DNA of 30,576 bases from JBBRSC01 sp038245795 (GTDB lineage: Bacteria; Actinomycetota; Acidimicrobiia; Acidimicrobiales; Microtrichaceae). The notes under the pieces are model-generated. The model did no database searches and was not told the DNA's origin. It worked only from the letters and a program-made list of their open reading frames with translations. This document shows positions 6,701-13,221 of the stretch, piece by piece. The translations under genes and the position numbers were made by a program. The stretch spans positions 1-30,576 of the forward strand of contig JBBRSC010000004.1 of the NCBI GenBank assembly GCA_038245795.1, given 5' to 3'. Position 1 is the first letter of the stretch, and every line of letters begins with the position of its first letter.

Positions 6701-8088
6701 TGCGGCAACCATCCGATCCACGCCCAGTCGTCATTCGCCGGCGCACCGATCCGCAGGCTCGACGGCCCCACCGAGCAGCTCAGCTGCACGATCAGCGAAC
6801 GTGCGACCGCTCTGCTGTCCTCCGGCAGACCCACGATCCCGATGATCCGTTGGCGCGCCAGATCGATCACTACCGGAACCGCCCGCGCCACGTCGAAGGT
6901 GGTGGCGAGCAGGGTTGCCTCGGTCATCAGTCCGGCGTCGCCGGCGTCGGGCGGACGAAGCGTCACGGTCGAGGGCTGATCCGCCGCGCCGATGGCGATC
7001 TCGAGCACGTCGGGGTTCGATGTGGCTCGGGACCACAGTGTGGGCGCGCGATGTTCGACATCGCGCCGACAGTCGTCCGGGGTGCGAACCGACCGTCGAC
7101 GTTGTGCGATCGACGCCTCATGGCGCCGTGAGGTCTCGGCGATACAACGACCAAGGTCGACGTGAAACGTCGCTGTGGCCTGGCGCATCCGGCGACGACC
7201 GACGATCCGATCGTCAAGGAAGGACCACAAGGCAATCAGCGGCGCCGCCGCGACGAACAGCAGCGCGATCATTCGTCCGGTGACAAGCACCATTGCACCG
7301 CCCATCAGCATCGGCGCCAGCGCGGCAGCCAACGGGAACCTTCGAGGGGGCGGGAGATCCGGCGCGCGCGGTGAGTGAAACGTCGCCTCGATGACCGGGT
7401 CGGTCACTCGAGGTTCCCGACGGAGCACGTCGCCACCTTCGGGGTGGCTCTCCACGCCCAACTCCGCCCCCGTCGGGCTCGCGGCAGACGGGCCGACGAG
7501 ACGGATCTGCGAGTCCCCAACCGAGATCGTTTCACCGATTGCCACGGTTGCCTCGGTGATCTGTTCGTTGTCGACGAACGTTCCGAACCGAGATCCGAGA
7601 TCCTGAATGTGAGCGCCGCCTGTGCGTTCATCGACCCGGATTCGAACGTGCGGATCACTCACGGCGAGGTCCCCCGGGAGCTGGAGGTCTCCGCTTCGGC
7701 GACCAACCATCAGCCCAGCTTTGGCCAGCGTCACGACGAGTCCCTGGTGGGGACCCGACGTGACCGCTACCCGAACTCCGTGCTGCTGGATGGGATCGGC
7801 GAACAACTGGTCGCCCCAGCGAAGACCCATGGATTCGACGGCTTCAGGACCGCTGATGGTCTGGCGGGTGCGCCCGTGGACCCAGCGGTGCGGCGGTGCA
7901 GCCCCCGGCGCTCCCACCATTCGCAGCGCGTCGGCGAAGGAGTCCATCGACGTGGCGTCGGTCAGATCGACGACGACATCAAGCGTGTCGGTCTCGGCGT
8001 CGCCCGTCCCGGCAACGGCAGCCGGGGCTGGCGTACCAGGGTTCGGATGGAAGGTCAGGCGCAACCCGACCGATCTGGTGATGGACAT
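3760..8088 (-). CDS. FHA domain-containing FtsK/SpoIIIE (EccC/EssC-type) secretion ATPase
   Basis: A 1442-residue membrane ATPase of type VII secretion style. Order: an N-terminal beta-rich region (1-100); an FHA domain (about 105-198; VGRRSGDLQL, VSDPHVRI, DLGSRFGTFVDN are typical phosphothreonine-reader motifs); two adjacent membrane segments (about 252-292); a stalk; then three FtsK/SpoIIIE motors. Motor 1 has an intact Walker A (GTTGSGKS, 637-644) and Walker B (VVIDE, Asp743-Glu744). Motor 2 reads GRSGAGVT (980-987) with Val in place of the P-loop Lys and VVDG in place of DE. Motor 3 reads GPPAVGRT (1261-1268) with Arg for Lys and VVDDLDE. One competent motor followed by degenerate ones is also known in EccC and EssC proteins. 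The N-terminal FHA recalls firmicute EssC rather than mycobacterial EccC. GGGGAG six bases before the ATG supports the start. The gene is convergent with the W-x-G cluster and divergent from the glycosidase at 8191. Confidence 0.9.
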   Translation of the reverse strand: MSITRSVGLRLTFHPNPGTPAPAAVAGTGDAETDTLDVVVDLTDATSMDSFADALRMVGAPGAAPPHRWVHGRTRQTISGPEAVESMGLRWGDQLFADPIQQHGVRVAVTSGPHQGLVVTLAKAGLMVGRRSGDLQLPGDLAVSDPHVRIRVDERTGGAHIQDLGSRFGTFVDNEQITEATVAIGETISVGDSQIRLVGPSAASPTGAELGVESHPEGGDVLRREPRVTDPVIEATFHSPRAPDLPPPRRFPLAAALAPMLMGGAMVLVTGRMIALLFVAAAPLIALWSFLDDRIVGRRRMRQATATFHVDLGRCIAETSRRHEASIAQRRRSVRTPDDCRRDVEHRAPTLWSRATSNPDVLEIAIGAADQPSTVTLRPPDAGDAGLMTEATLLATTFDVARAVPVVIDLARQRIIGIVGLPEDSRAVARSLIVQLSCSVGPSSLRIGAPANDDWAWIGWLPHARSHSPAHHTVSIVETDGSTIDRSTIAVEVNAIEATADVVVWCASAVDQLPDRTDIIVRVHPLGGGDARPTCSVTSTATGHVIADVHEWRCSLPAARSIAVGMSPLIDDRGTAGGSALPARVDATAAIPVDLRATLTDNWSAPSAGLSFVLGVGSVGAEHIDLAEVGPHALVAGTTGSGKSALLRAWLSSAAVLSGPERLNMILIDYKASAAFAELARLPHVVGLVTHLDRAETHRSMLALNAELERRQRVLGEAGVEDIAALWADRPDIAMPRLLVVIDEFRALKEALPAFVDGVVDVASRGRNVGIHLIMATQRPEGVVSADIQANTELRVCLRVSSSADAREVLGTADAADISAATPGRFIARVDGRSVSLQACFVDDAVVPGTDRAVVVRQLTADSASTAASADLQADDSPTAASTPTGIARLIDAASAVWESTGRPSPHRPWLDALPTAISIPSSVEWGETGADRTGPDDRSRFGRRSELAVELGVVDDPTRQRQIPWIEDLAADGAVMIYGRSGAGVTTLLATWIARLCARFSPSELHVFGIDASGGDLGVLSMFPQCPAVVSVADVARLRRLLAMLTHELDRRFSSRSADEPSLVLVVDGYGALHSTLTDEFGGTLRGQFDRLVADGPGVGIFAMIGAERRGAVPSTVVNSVPRSLVMSMATDEDLVWLGARHLRGVELPPGRVGLGPDLTAQVAQLVSTEGQLAPPDSNLALSDVVGAAASYLNGRWERSDQQGRRPPRVEDLPTRVAISDVLGRGTEASTSTSVAIGLDESGDVAGPDFGRANTFVVIGPPAVGRTSSLIAVTRSFAEGRDASRRYLIAGRRSVLESLDGWSGTGRGEEAGRGIIQAVIDDLSLLDPARETTAPTLVVVDDLDEILDGSLAPQLDKLVRLGRDHDVWVAASMTSYRVPGSFQPIVRSLIGARHGLVMSPDPLVDGDPLGLRLPRWDVGSQRAGRGHLVTPAGISVIQVGY

Positions 8089-8190
8089 CCTGAACTCCCC
8101 AGCTCGTGATGGTGATGCAGCGATGATACATGAAATACCAACACCTGTTCGATAGAGCTCGGCGGCGGATCGCCGGGCGTTCCCTCGCTA

Positions 8191-9405
8191 TTGCTCACCG
8201 CGGGGGTCGTGGCCCAGACTTCCCAGGTGCCCAACGCTCGACACCGGGAGCCGTGGTGGCGTCGTCTGCGATGGGATCGTCTCGCGATCGTCCTTGCGCC
8301 GCCGGTGCTCCTCACGATCGTCGTCGTGAACCTCGTGTCCGAAGATGTCCAGGCCGCCGGTCCCCCGTCGACGACCGCGCAAACCACCACGACCACCACG
8401 TGGCGGCAACCGCGCACAACGTGTGCTCCGGCCACCCAATTCGACACTCACGCCAAGCTCGCCCAACTCGTGATGGTGGCCTTCAATTCCGCTCCGGCCG
8501 CCGCCGTCACCGGCATTCTCCAACGGAGCGATCCACCGGGCGGCCTGTTGTTCGCGGGCTCCGCCGAATCCGCGTTGACCACCGGAGTGATCCGTGACCT
8601 GACATCCGCGTTCCCGTCGCTCGTCGCCGTCGACGACGAAGGCGGACGGGTGGATCGGCTCGGTACATCGGCACCAGCGCTCGTGTCCGCACGTCGACTC
8701 GGGGCCACGACATCTCCCGACGAGATCCTCGCGTTGGCTACCGCTCGCGGGGTGAGGCTGCGCCAGCTGGGGGTCAGGATCAACTTCGCCCCCGTCGTCG
8801 ATCTGTCATCCGAGCCCGACAAGGGACCCATTGGCGATCGGTCGTTCTCGACCGACCCGAACGTCGTCGTCGGCGACGCTGGTGCCTTTGCGGCCGGCAT
8901 GCGGGCTGGTGGTGTGCTGCCGACGCTGAAGCATTACCCGGGCCACGGTCGAGCGAGCGGCGACAGCCACGCCGCCACGGTAACCACACCACCCTTGGAC
9001 TCACTGCGAGCCGGCGATCTCATCCCCTATCGGCAGATCCTCGACCAGGGCGAAGCGGCCGTCATGGTCGGACACCTCGACGTTCCGGGCCTCACCGAGC
9101 CGGGGATTCCTGCGAGCCTCAGCCCGGCGACCTACAAGATGTTGCGCGAGACCGACGGTTTCCGTGGCCTGGCCATCACCGACGAACTCGGGGCAATGGT
9201 TGCCGTGGCCGGACGATTCGAGCTCCCCGACGCCACGGCGCGGGCCCTGATCGCGGGGGCAGACATGGTGATCATCAGTCCCGCGACGAGCTACGACCTC
9301 GTGCTGACCAAACTCGACGACGTCGCCAGATCAGGCGAGCTGACCGCAGGGCGCATCGATGAGGCATTCGGGCGCGTTCGGGCTGCCCAGGGCTGCCCTG
9401 CGTGA
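8191..9405 (+). CDS. Membrane-anchored glycoside hydrolase family 3 (NagZ-like beta-N-acetylhexosaminidase)
   Basis: A 404-residue family 3 glycosidase with an N-terminal cytosolic Arg/Trp-rich stretch, one membrane segment (about 31-49) and a Thr-run linker (57-76), so the catalytic domain should sit outside the membrane. The NagZ signature KHYPGHG (247-253) is followed by GDSH (257-260), which supplies the Asp/His acid-base pair of this subfamily. AITDELGAM (328-336) holds the nucleophile-type Asp331. VDDEGGRVDRL and INFAPVVDL are the usual sugar-pocket strands. Family members release N-acetylglucosamine from peptidoglycan fragments or glycoproteins. The start is uncertain: TTG at 8191 is the most upstream choice, and GTG at 8209 or 8227 would still keep the membrane anchor. 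No good ribosome-binding site is visible. Its stop overlaps the start of the lipoprotein gene, so the two are coupled. Confidence 0.85.
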   Translation: MLTAGVVAQTSQVPNARHREPWWRRLRWDRLAIVLAPPVLLTIVVVNLVSEDVQAAGPPSTTAQTTTTTTWRQPRTTCAPATQFDTHAKLAQLVMVAFNSAPAAAVTGILQRSDPPGGLLFAGSAESALTTGVIRDLTSAFPSLVAVDDEGGRVDRLGTSAPALVSARRLGATTSPDEILALATARGVRLRQLGVRINFAPVVDLSSEPDKGPIGDRSFSTDPNVVVGDAGAFAAGMRAGGVLPTLKHYPGHGRASGDSHAATVTTPPLDSLRAGDLIPYRQILDQGEAAVMVGHLDVPGLTEPGIPASLSPATYKMLRETDGFRGLAITDELGAMVAVAGRFELPDATARALIAGADMVIISPATSYDLVLTKLDDVARSGELTAGRIDEAFGRVRAAQGCPA

Positions 9406-10148
9406 CCCCTCCAGTCCGACCTCCCAACTCGCAGCGACGAGCTCGTGCAGCACTGGCGATGCTGATGGTGATGACGTCGTGTTCCCACAATGCGCCCGCG
9501 CCGATTGCTACTGCCCCTTCGTCCGCGGTGACTGCCGCTCGGCAACGGATCGAGGTGTCGATCAGCCCGGAGAGCGACCTCGATCATCAGCTCGGCGAGC
9601 TCGCTGATCGCGTCCGTCACCTGTCGCTCGACGGGATGGGTTCACAGCTCGTCGCTCGCCGTGTGAACGGTGTGACCCTCGAGGCAACGCGAAGCGGTCA
9701 GCCGGAGCAGCTGACGACATGTCTCCTCGAGGTCGATCCCCGGGATGCGCGGAGGTTCGGGAACGATCCGACGTCAACAGGCTTCGGCGATGTCCGCGAC
9801 GCTCCGGGGAACGGCGCGATCTTCCTGTCGGCCGCCTCGGCGGCGACGCGGGGCGCGTCGGTCGGCGATTCGGTCGAGTTGGCGGGCAACCGCCAGCGCG
9901 TCGATCAGGTACTCCCGTTGGCCGACGTCGTCGGCACCTGCGCCGGAATCATCGGTCCAGGCACGGTCGCGTCGATCGCGGCGAGTGGCGGGTCCAGCGA
10001 AGCTGTGACAGAGGGCCGTCGAGCAGTAGGGATCGTGTGGATCGATGTCATCGACGACGCCTCGTCAACAGCACTCGTCGCCCGGCTCACCTCAGCGCTG
10101 GGCGACTCGTGGCCAAGCCTTCGGGTCGACATCATCACCTCGAACTGA
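9402..10148 (+). CDS. Putative lipoprotein of unknown function
   Basis: A 248-residue protein starting with GTG in a GTGA overlap with the glycosidase stop. The N-terminus has Arg residues, a short hydrophobic helix and a lipobox-like MTSC ending at Cys27, then a low-complexity Ala/Pro/Ser/Thr stretch. This predicts a lipid-anchored exported protein. The mature part has mixed alpha/beta character. The segment ASVGDSVELAGNRQRVDQVLPLADVVG (about 150-175) resembles the small beta-barrel loop seen in extracytoplasmic domains of FtsX/MacB-type permeases, but there are no permease membrane spans. I do not recognise the family. Coupling to a cell-wall glycosidase suggests an envelope role (inference). 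The last codons (TCG AAC TGA) form the left arm of a large shared terminator hairpin. Confidence 0.7.
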   Translation: MTPPVRPPNSQRRARAALAMLMVMTSCSHNAPAPIATAPSSAVTAARQRIEVSISPESDLDHQLGELADRVRHLSLDGMGSQLVARRVNGVTLEATRSGQPEQLTTCLLEVDPRDARRFGNDPTSTGFGDVRDAPGNGAIFLSAASAATRGASVGDSVELAGNRQRVDQVLPLADVVGTCAGIIGPGTVASIAASGGSSEAVTEGRRAVGIVWIDVIDDASSTALVARLTSALGDSWPSLRVDIITSN

Positions 10149-10192
10149 GCGCGATCAACCACCGGCACGGTGGTTGAACGTGCTCAGTTCGA
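10140..10192. terminator. Bidirectional terminator hairpin embedding both convergent stop codons
   Basis: The inverted repeat pairs 10140-10163 with 10169-10192: 23 of 24 positions pair, counting one G-T wobble; the only mismatch is A-A at 10154/10178. The loop is GGCAC. The outer arm TCGAACTGAGC carries the stop of the lipoprotein gene (10146-10148), and its mirror carries the stop of the hydrolase gene (10184-10186). It can serve as a terminator in either direction. Confidence 0.85.
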
Positions 10193-10879
10193 CAAGTCGC
10201 CGAGGATGAACGCAGCGACCAGTTTCGGCGCCGAGATCAGCACATCGTGCGGCTGATCGACGATCGTCATCTCCGCACCACGTGCCTCGAGGTCGCGCCG
10301 GGCAAACGACGACGGGTACAACTCGGGCGTGCCAGCACAGAACAGTCGACGGCGCGGAACCGACGGCGCGCCAGGATGATCCAGGATCACCGGATCGAGC
10401 GACGGCCCCAACGGCGTGGCACACAAGCGCTCGTTGACCCAGGCGATGTCATCCGCATCGAGACCTGATCCGCTGTCGAGCGGGGTCGGCGGAATCCACG
10501 TCGTGGCCGGAGGGAGCATCGGAGGCGCACCACCCATGAGGTCAACGCCGCGTTGACCGTGCTCGGGCTCCACGGCGTCGAGAAACACCAGTTGCGACAA
10601 TCGTTCCGGACAGCATCCGCTCACCGCGGTCGTGATGAGACCACCCTGGCTGTGCCCTACCAGGATCACGTCCTCGAGATCCGACAACGTCAGCAGCGAC
10701 ACGACATCTTCGATCCACATCGACAGCGGTACGTGTTCGGGATGGATGTGCGCCCGGTCGCCCATGCCGGTCAACGACGGGGTTCGCACGTCATGGCCGT
10801 CAGCCAGGAGCACCGACTGGACGCGCTCGAACGACCAACCCCCACGAAAGGCACCGTGGACGCACACGATCGTCGACAT
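10184..10879 (-). CDS. Alpha/beta-fold hydrolase (small esterase type)
   Basis: A 231-residue alpha/beta hydrolase of the plant-esterase/MenH-like group. The oxyanion motif VHGAFRGGWSF lies near the N-terminus, the nucleophile elbow is GHSQGG (Ser77), VFLDAVEP offers an acid near Asp101, and QPHD near the C-terminus gives His211. The substrate is unknown; relatives cleave carboxylic esters or C-C bonds of small molecules. The ATG has a GGAGG site nine bases upstream. It is the last gene of a minus-strand operon with the monooxygenase-fold gene (17 bases upstream) and a second hydrolase. It ends inside the shared terminator hairpin. Confidence 0.85.
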   Translation of the reverse strand: MSTIVCVHGAFRGGWSFERVQSVLLADGHDVRTPSLTGMGDRAHIHPEHVPLSMWIEDVVSLLTLSDLEDVILVGHSQGGLITTAVSGCCPERLSQLVFLDAVEPEHGQRGVDLMGGAPPMLPPATTWIPPTPLDSGSGLDADDIAWVNERLCATPLGPSLDPVILDHPGAPSVPRRRLFCAGTPELYPSSFARRDLEARGAEMTIVDQPHDVLISAPKLVAAFILGDLSN

Positions 10880-10896
10880 GAATGCCGCCTCCGCTG

Positions 10897-11250
10897 CTAC
10901 GCGACGGTCGCCGGCGAGACTGAACCTGGGAGTACACCGTCGGGATCGTCGGCGAAGATCAGCTCGACATACTCCTTGGGCGGGACTCGTGCGATGTCGA
11001 TGTGCGCCGACAAAGCGTCGATGTGATCCGCATAGCCCGGCCGCTGGATCATCTCCTCGTAGTCCTCGACGCTATCGAAATAACGAACATTGACCATGTG
11101 ATGAGGATCGCCAATGCCGGCCATCAACCGACGACCACGAAAGCCCGGCTGTGCCCGATGAAAATCTCCGAACGCCTCGTACACATCGAGGAACCCCTGA
11201 CGATGCGCATCGAGGTCCAGTACCCATGACTGCGACATGACAGCGATCAT
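10897..11250 (-). CDS. Small antibiotic-biosynthesis-monooxygenase-like (dimeric alpha/beta barrel) protein
   Basis: A 117-residue protein of the ferredoxin-like dimeric barrel type (ABM group). Typical pieces are QSWVLDLDAHRQGFLDVYEAF, a PGF-x-G-RRLM strand, HHMVNVRYFDSVEDYEEM and a closing VELIFADD strand. Family members are cofactor-free monooxygenases, haem-degrading enzymes or isomerase-like subunits, and the reaction cannot be fixed from sequence. The start is the ATG at 11250, which overlaps the stop of the upstream hydrolase as ATGA and has GGGGGAG five bases before it. Longer versions of the frame would run into the hydrolase. Its position between two hydrolases suggests a short catabolic or detoxifying pathway (inference). 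Confidence 0.75.
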   Translation of the reverse strand: MIAVMSQSWVLDLDAHRQGFLDVYEAFGDFHRAQPGFRGRRLMAGIGDPHHMVNVRYFDSVEDYEEMIQRPGYADHIDALSAHIDIARVPPKEYVELIFADDPDGVLPGSVSPATVA

Positions 11251-12077
11251 GATGTCTCCCCCGAAAAGAAGCCGTCGATGGCGGCGCGCCATTCGTTGGG
11301 GGCCTCGAACTGCGGACAATGGCCGGCCTCGGGAATGATCTCGAGCACGGCACCCGGAATCATCGCAGAGATCCGGTGCGACGCACCAACGAACGACTCA
11401 TCCCACTCACCCACCATGACGAGCGTCGGGTTGGCAACTCCGACCAACTCATCGAGTCGATCCCGACAATCGATGATGCCTGGCAACAACGCGGCGTACA
11501 TGTCAGGCGAACAACGCAGCATCTTGGCGTCGCAGAATTCCTCGTAGCCGGGACGGCGGGCCACGGTGCGGTGATACGCCTTGCTCTTCTCTGGATCGTC
11601 CGCCAATTTCAGTACCTGCTGAATGACGCCCAGCCCCTGGGTCAACGCCATCTCAACCCCGAGCATCACCAGATCAGCGTCGACTCCCCCGAGCGGGCCG
11701 TGGTGGGTGTCCATCAGCACCAGGCGCCGCACCCGTTCTGGTCGGTCGAGCACCATCATCTGCGCCACCATTCCGCCCATCGAATGGCCGAGCAGATCGA
11801 ACGAATCCCAGCCGAGCGCCTCGACGAGCGCCCACATGTCGGCCGTCATGATCTCGAGGCTGTAAGAGCCGACCCCGGTCGGCGCCGACGAGTTCCCGTG
11901 GCCCCGGTGGTCGGGCGCCACGACCCAGTGCCCCAGCGCCGCGAGCCGGTCGACCTCATCAGCGAAGTCCTCCTTGCACCCGGTGAACCCATGCACGAGC
12001 AGGAGTGGTGCGCCACCCCGACCCGCTTCGAGCACCGCCAGGACCACATCACCACATTCGACGAAGCCTTCAGTCAC
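11247..12077 (-). CDS. Alpha/beta-fold hydrolase
   Basis: A 276-residue alpha/beta hydrolase with LLLVHGFTGCKEDF (oxyanion loop), APDHRGHGNSS, nucleophile elbow LLGHSMGG (Ser99), an acidic residue in VGEWDESFV and the catalytic His in PEAGHCPQFEAP. The motif set fits the broad epoxide-hydrolase/haloperoxidase/lactonase/MhpC class; the substrate is unknown. I chose GTG at 12077 because the fold starts there, the frame above it encodes low-complexity sequence, and longer versions would overlap the divergent membrane-protein gene. A TACCGT box lies seven bases before the GTG, so the transcript may be leaderless. The stop overlaps the start of the monooxygenase-fold gene (ATGA), so the three minus-strand genes form one operon. 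Confidence 0.85.
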   Translation of the reverse strand: MTEGFVECGDVVLAVLEAGRGGAPLLLVHGFTGCKEDFADEVDRLAALGHWVVAPDHRGHGNSSAPTGVGSYSLEIMTADMWALVEALGWDSFDLLGHSMGGMVAQMMVLDRPERVRRLVLMDTHHGPLGGVDADLVMLGVEMALTQGLGVIQQVLKLADDPEKSKAYHRTVARRPGYEEFCDAKMLRCSPDMYAALLPGIIDCRDRLDELVGVANPTLVMVGEWDESFVGASHRISAMIPGAVLEIIPEAGHCPQFEAPNEWRAAIDGFFSGETS

Positions 12078-12270
12078 AAGTGGAACGGTATCGGGTCCGG
12101 ACGCGGCTGGCTCAGAACCTGCAAAGCGTTGATCCGGGCACCACAATGGACCGATCAACGGCAACGTCGACGAACTGAGTAGCGATCCATCCGGAGACGC
12201 TGGGATCCCCGCTGCCTCGCCACGTCGATGGAGCTGGTCGCTGACCTTCCGCATCGTCGCCAGCGCCGCA

Positions 12271-13209
12271 ATGTTGGGTCTGCTCGTCTGGCGGCTTCCC
12301 GACTTCGACGTGTCGGAGCTGGTCCCCTCATGGTCGACCTCGGTTGCGCTGTGGCTGATGGCCTCGGCCATCACCTTGTTCGGGGCGTTCGTTCTGCAGA
12401 CGCTGAGATGGTCTCAGGTACTCGACGCTCTCGGGTATCACATTCCATTCCGGACGCTCCTCAATCAGTTCCTGGCGGGTCAGTTCGTCTCCAATGTGCT
12501 GCCGACGGCGTTCGGCGGCGACGTGGTCCGCATTGCCAGGTCGTCGCGGATCATCGGGGACCGTCCCGCTGCCTTCGCATCGATTGCGCTTGAACGGTTG
12601 ACGGGCTGGCTGGTCCTGCCGATCATCAGCTTCACGGCGCTCGCGGCAGTCCCCCGATTTCGATCGCTCGGCGGTGTCACGATCACGGCGCTCAGCATCA
12701 ACGCCGTCACCCTCGGCGCCCTGGTCGTCATCATCGGCGTGGCGGCCTCGCGTCGGTGGACCGACGCCGCGTTGAACGCCACGGGATGGCGGGCCTGGTT
12801 GGCGTCGGTCCACCTGGGGATCAACGCGATGCGGAGCTCCCCCGGAGCCATCGCCCGCACGATCGCCGCCGGCATCGCCTTCCAGCTCACCCAGTGCCTG
12901 GCCGTGTATTTCGCCGCCCGGGCGCTCGACGTCGGCGTCGTCACGTTGTGGGCGGTCTTTGCGTTCTTCCCACCCACCGCCATCAGCCAGAACCTGCCGG
13001 TCGGATTCGGCGGACTCGGCGTCCGTGAGACCGGTTTCGTGCTGTTTTTCGGGGCATTGGGAGCGGTCGAGGAACGGGCCATAGCGCTGGGCTTGACCAC
13101 GTATCTGATCACCGTGTTGACCTCGGCGTTGGGCGCCCCATCCTTCGCGCTCGGAGGGTGGCGGACGACACTGGCAGCTGATGTAGCCACAGCCGCGGAG
13201 CGGTCATAG
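12271..13209 (+). CDS. Lysylphosphatidylglycerol-synthase-type (YbhN/AglD-like) integral membrane protein
   Basis: About 312 residues with seven or eight membrane segments and the hallmarks of the LPG-synthase transmembrane family: LLNQFLAGQFVSNVLPTAFGGDVVRIAR, ALERLTGWL, and LPVGFGGLGVRETGFVLFF near the C-terminus. It is the membrane domain alone, without the aminoacyltransferase domain of MprF. Relatives are thought to act as lipid or polyprenyl-linked flippases or in glycolipid assembly. The ATG at 12271 is the first normal start codon, yet the frame upstream (12238-12270) would extend the first membrane helix well and has only CTG, not ATG, GTG or TTG. The N-terminus is therefore unsettled. 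The gene lies 12 bases before dxs and is probably co-transcribed with it. Confidence 0.8.
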   Translation: MLGLLVWRLPDFDVSELVPSWSTSVALWLMASAITLFGAFVLQTLRWSQVLDALGYHIPFRTLLNQFLAGQFVSNVLPTAFGGDVVRIARSSRIIGDRPAAFASIALERLTGWLVLPIISFTALAAVPRFRSLGGVTITALSINAVTLGALVVIIGVAASRRWTDAALNATGWRAWLASVHLGINAMRSSPGAIARTIAAGIAFQLTQCLAVYFAARALDVGVVTLWAVFAFFPPTAISQNLPVGFGGLGVRETGFVLFFGALGAVEERAIALGLTTYLITVLTSALGAPSFALGGWRTTLAADVATAAERS

Positions 13210-13221
13210 TCTGAGGAAGTC

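Noticed and set aside
7375..8109. Open frame of 244 codons on the plus strand
   Set aside because: Antisense to the FHA and membrane region of the secretion ATPase; no fold or motif.
12078..12374. N-terminal extension of the minus-strand hydrolase by 99 codons
   Set aside because: The extra sequence is low-complexity, overlaps the divergent membrane-protein gene, and the hydrolase fold begins at the GTG at 12077.
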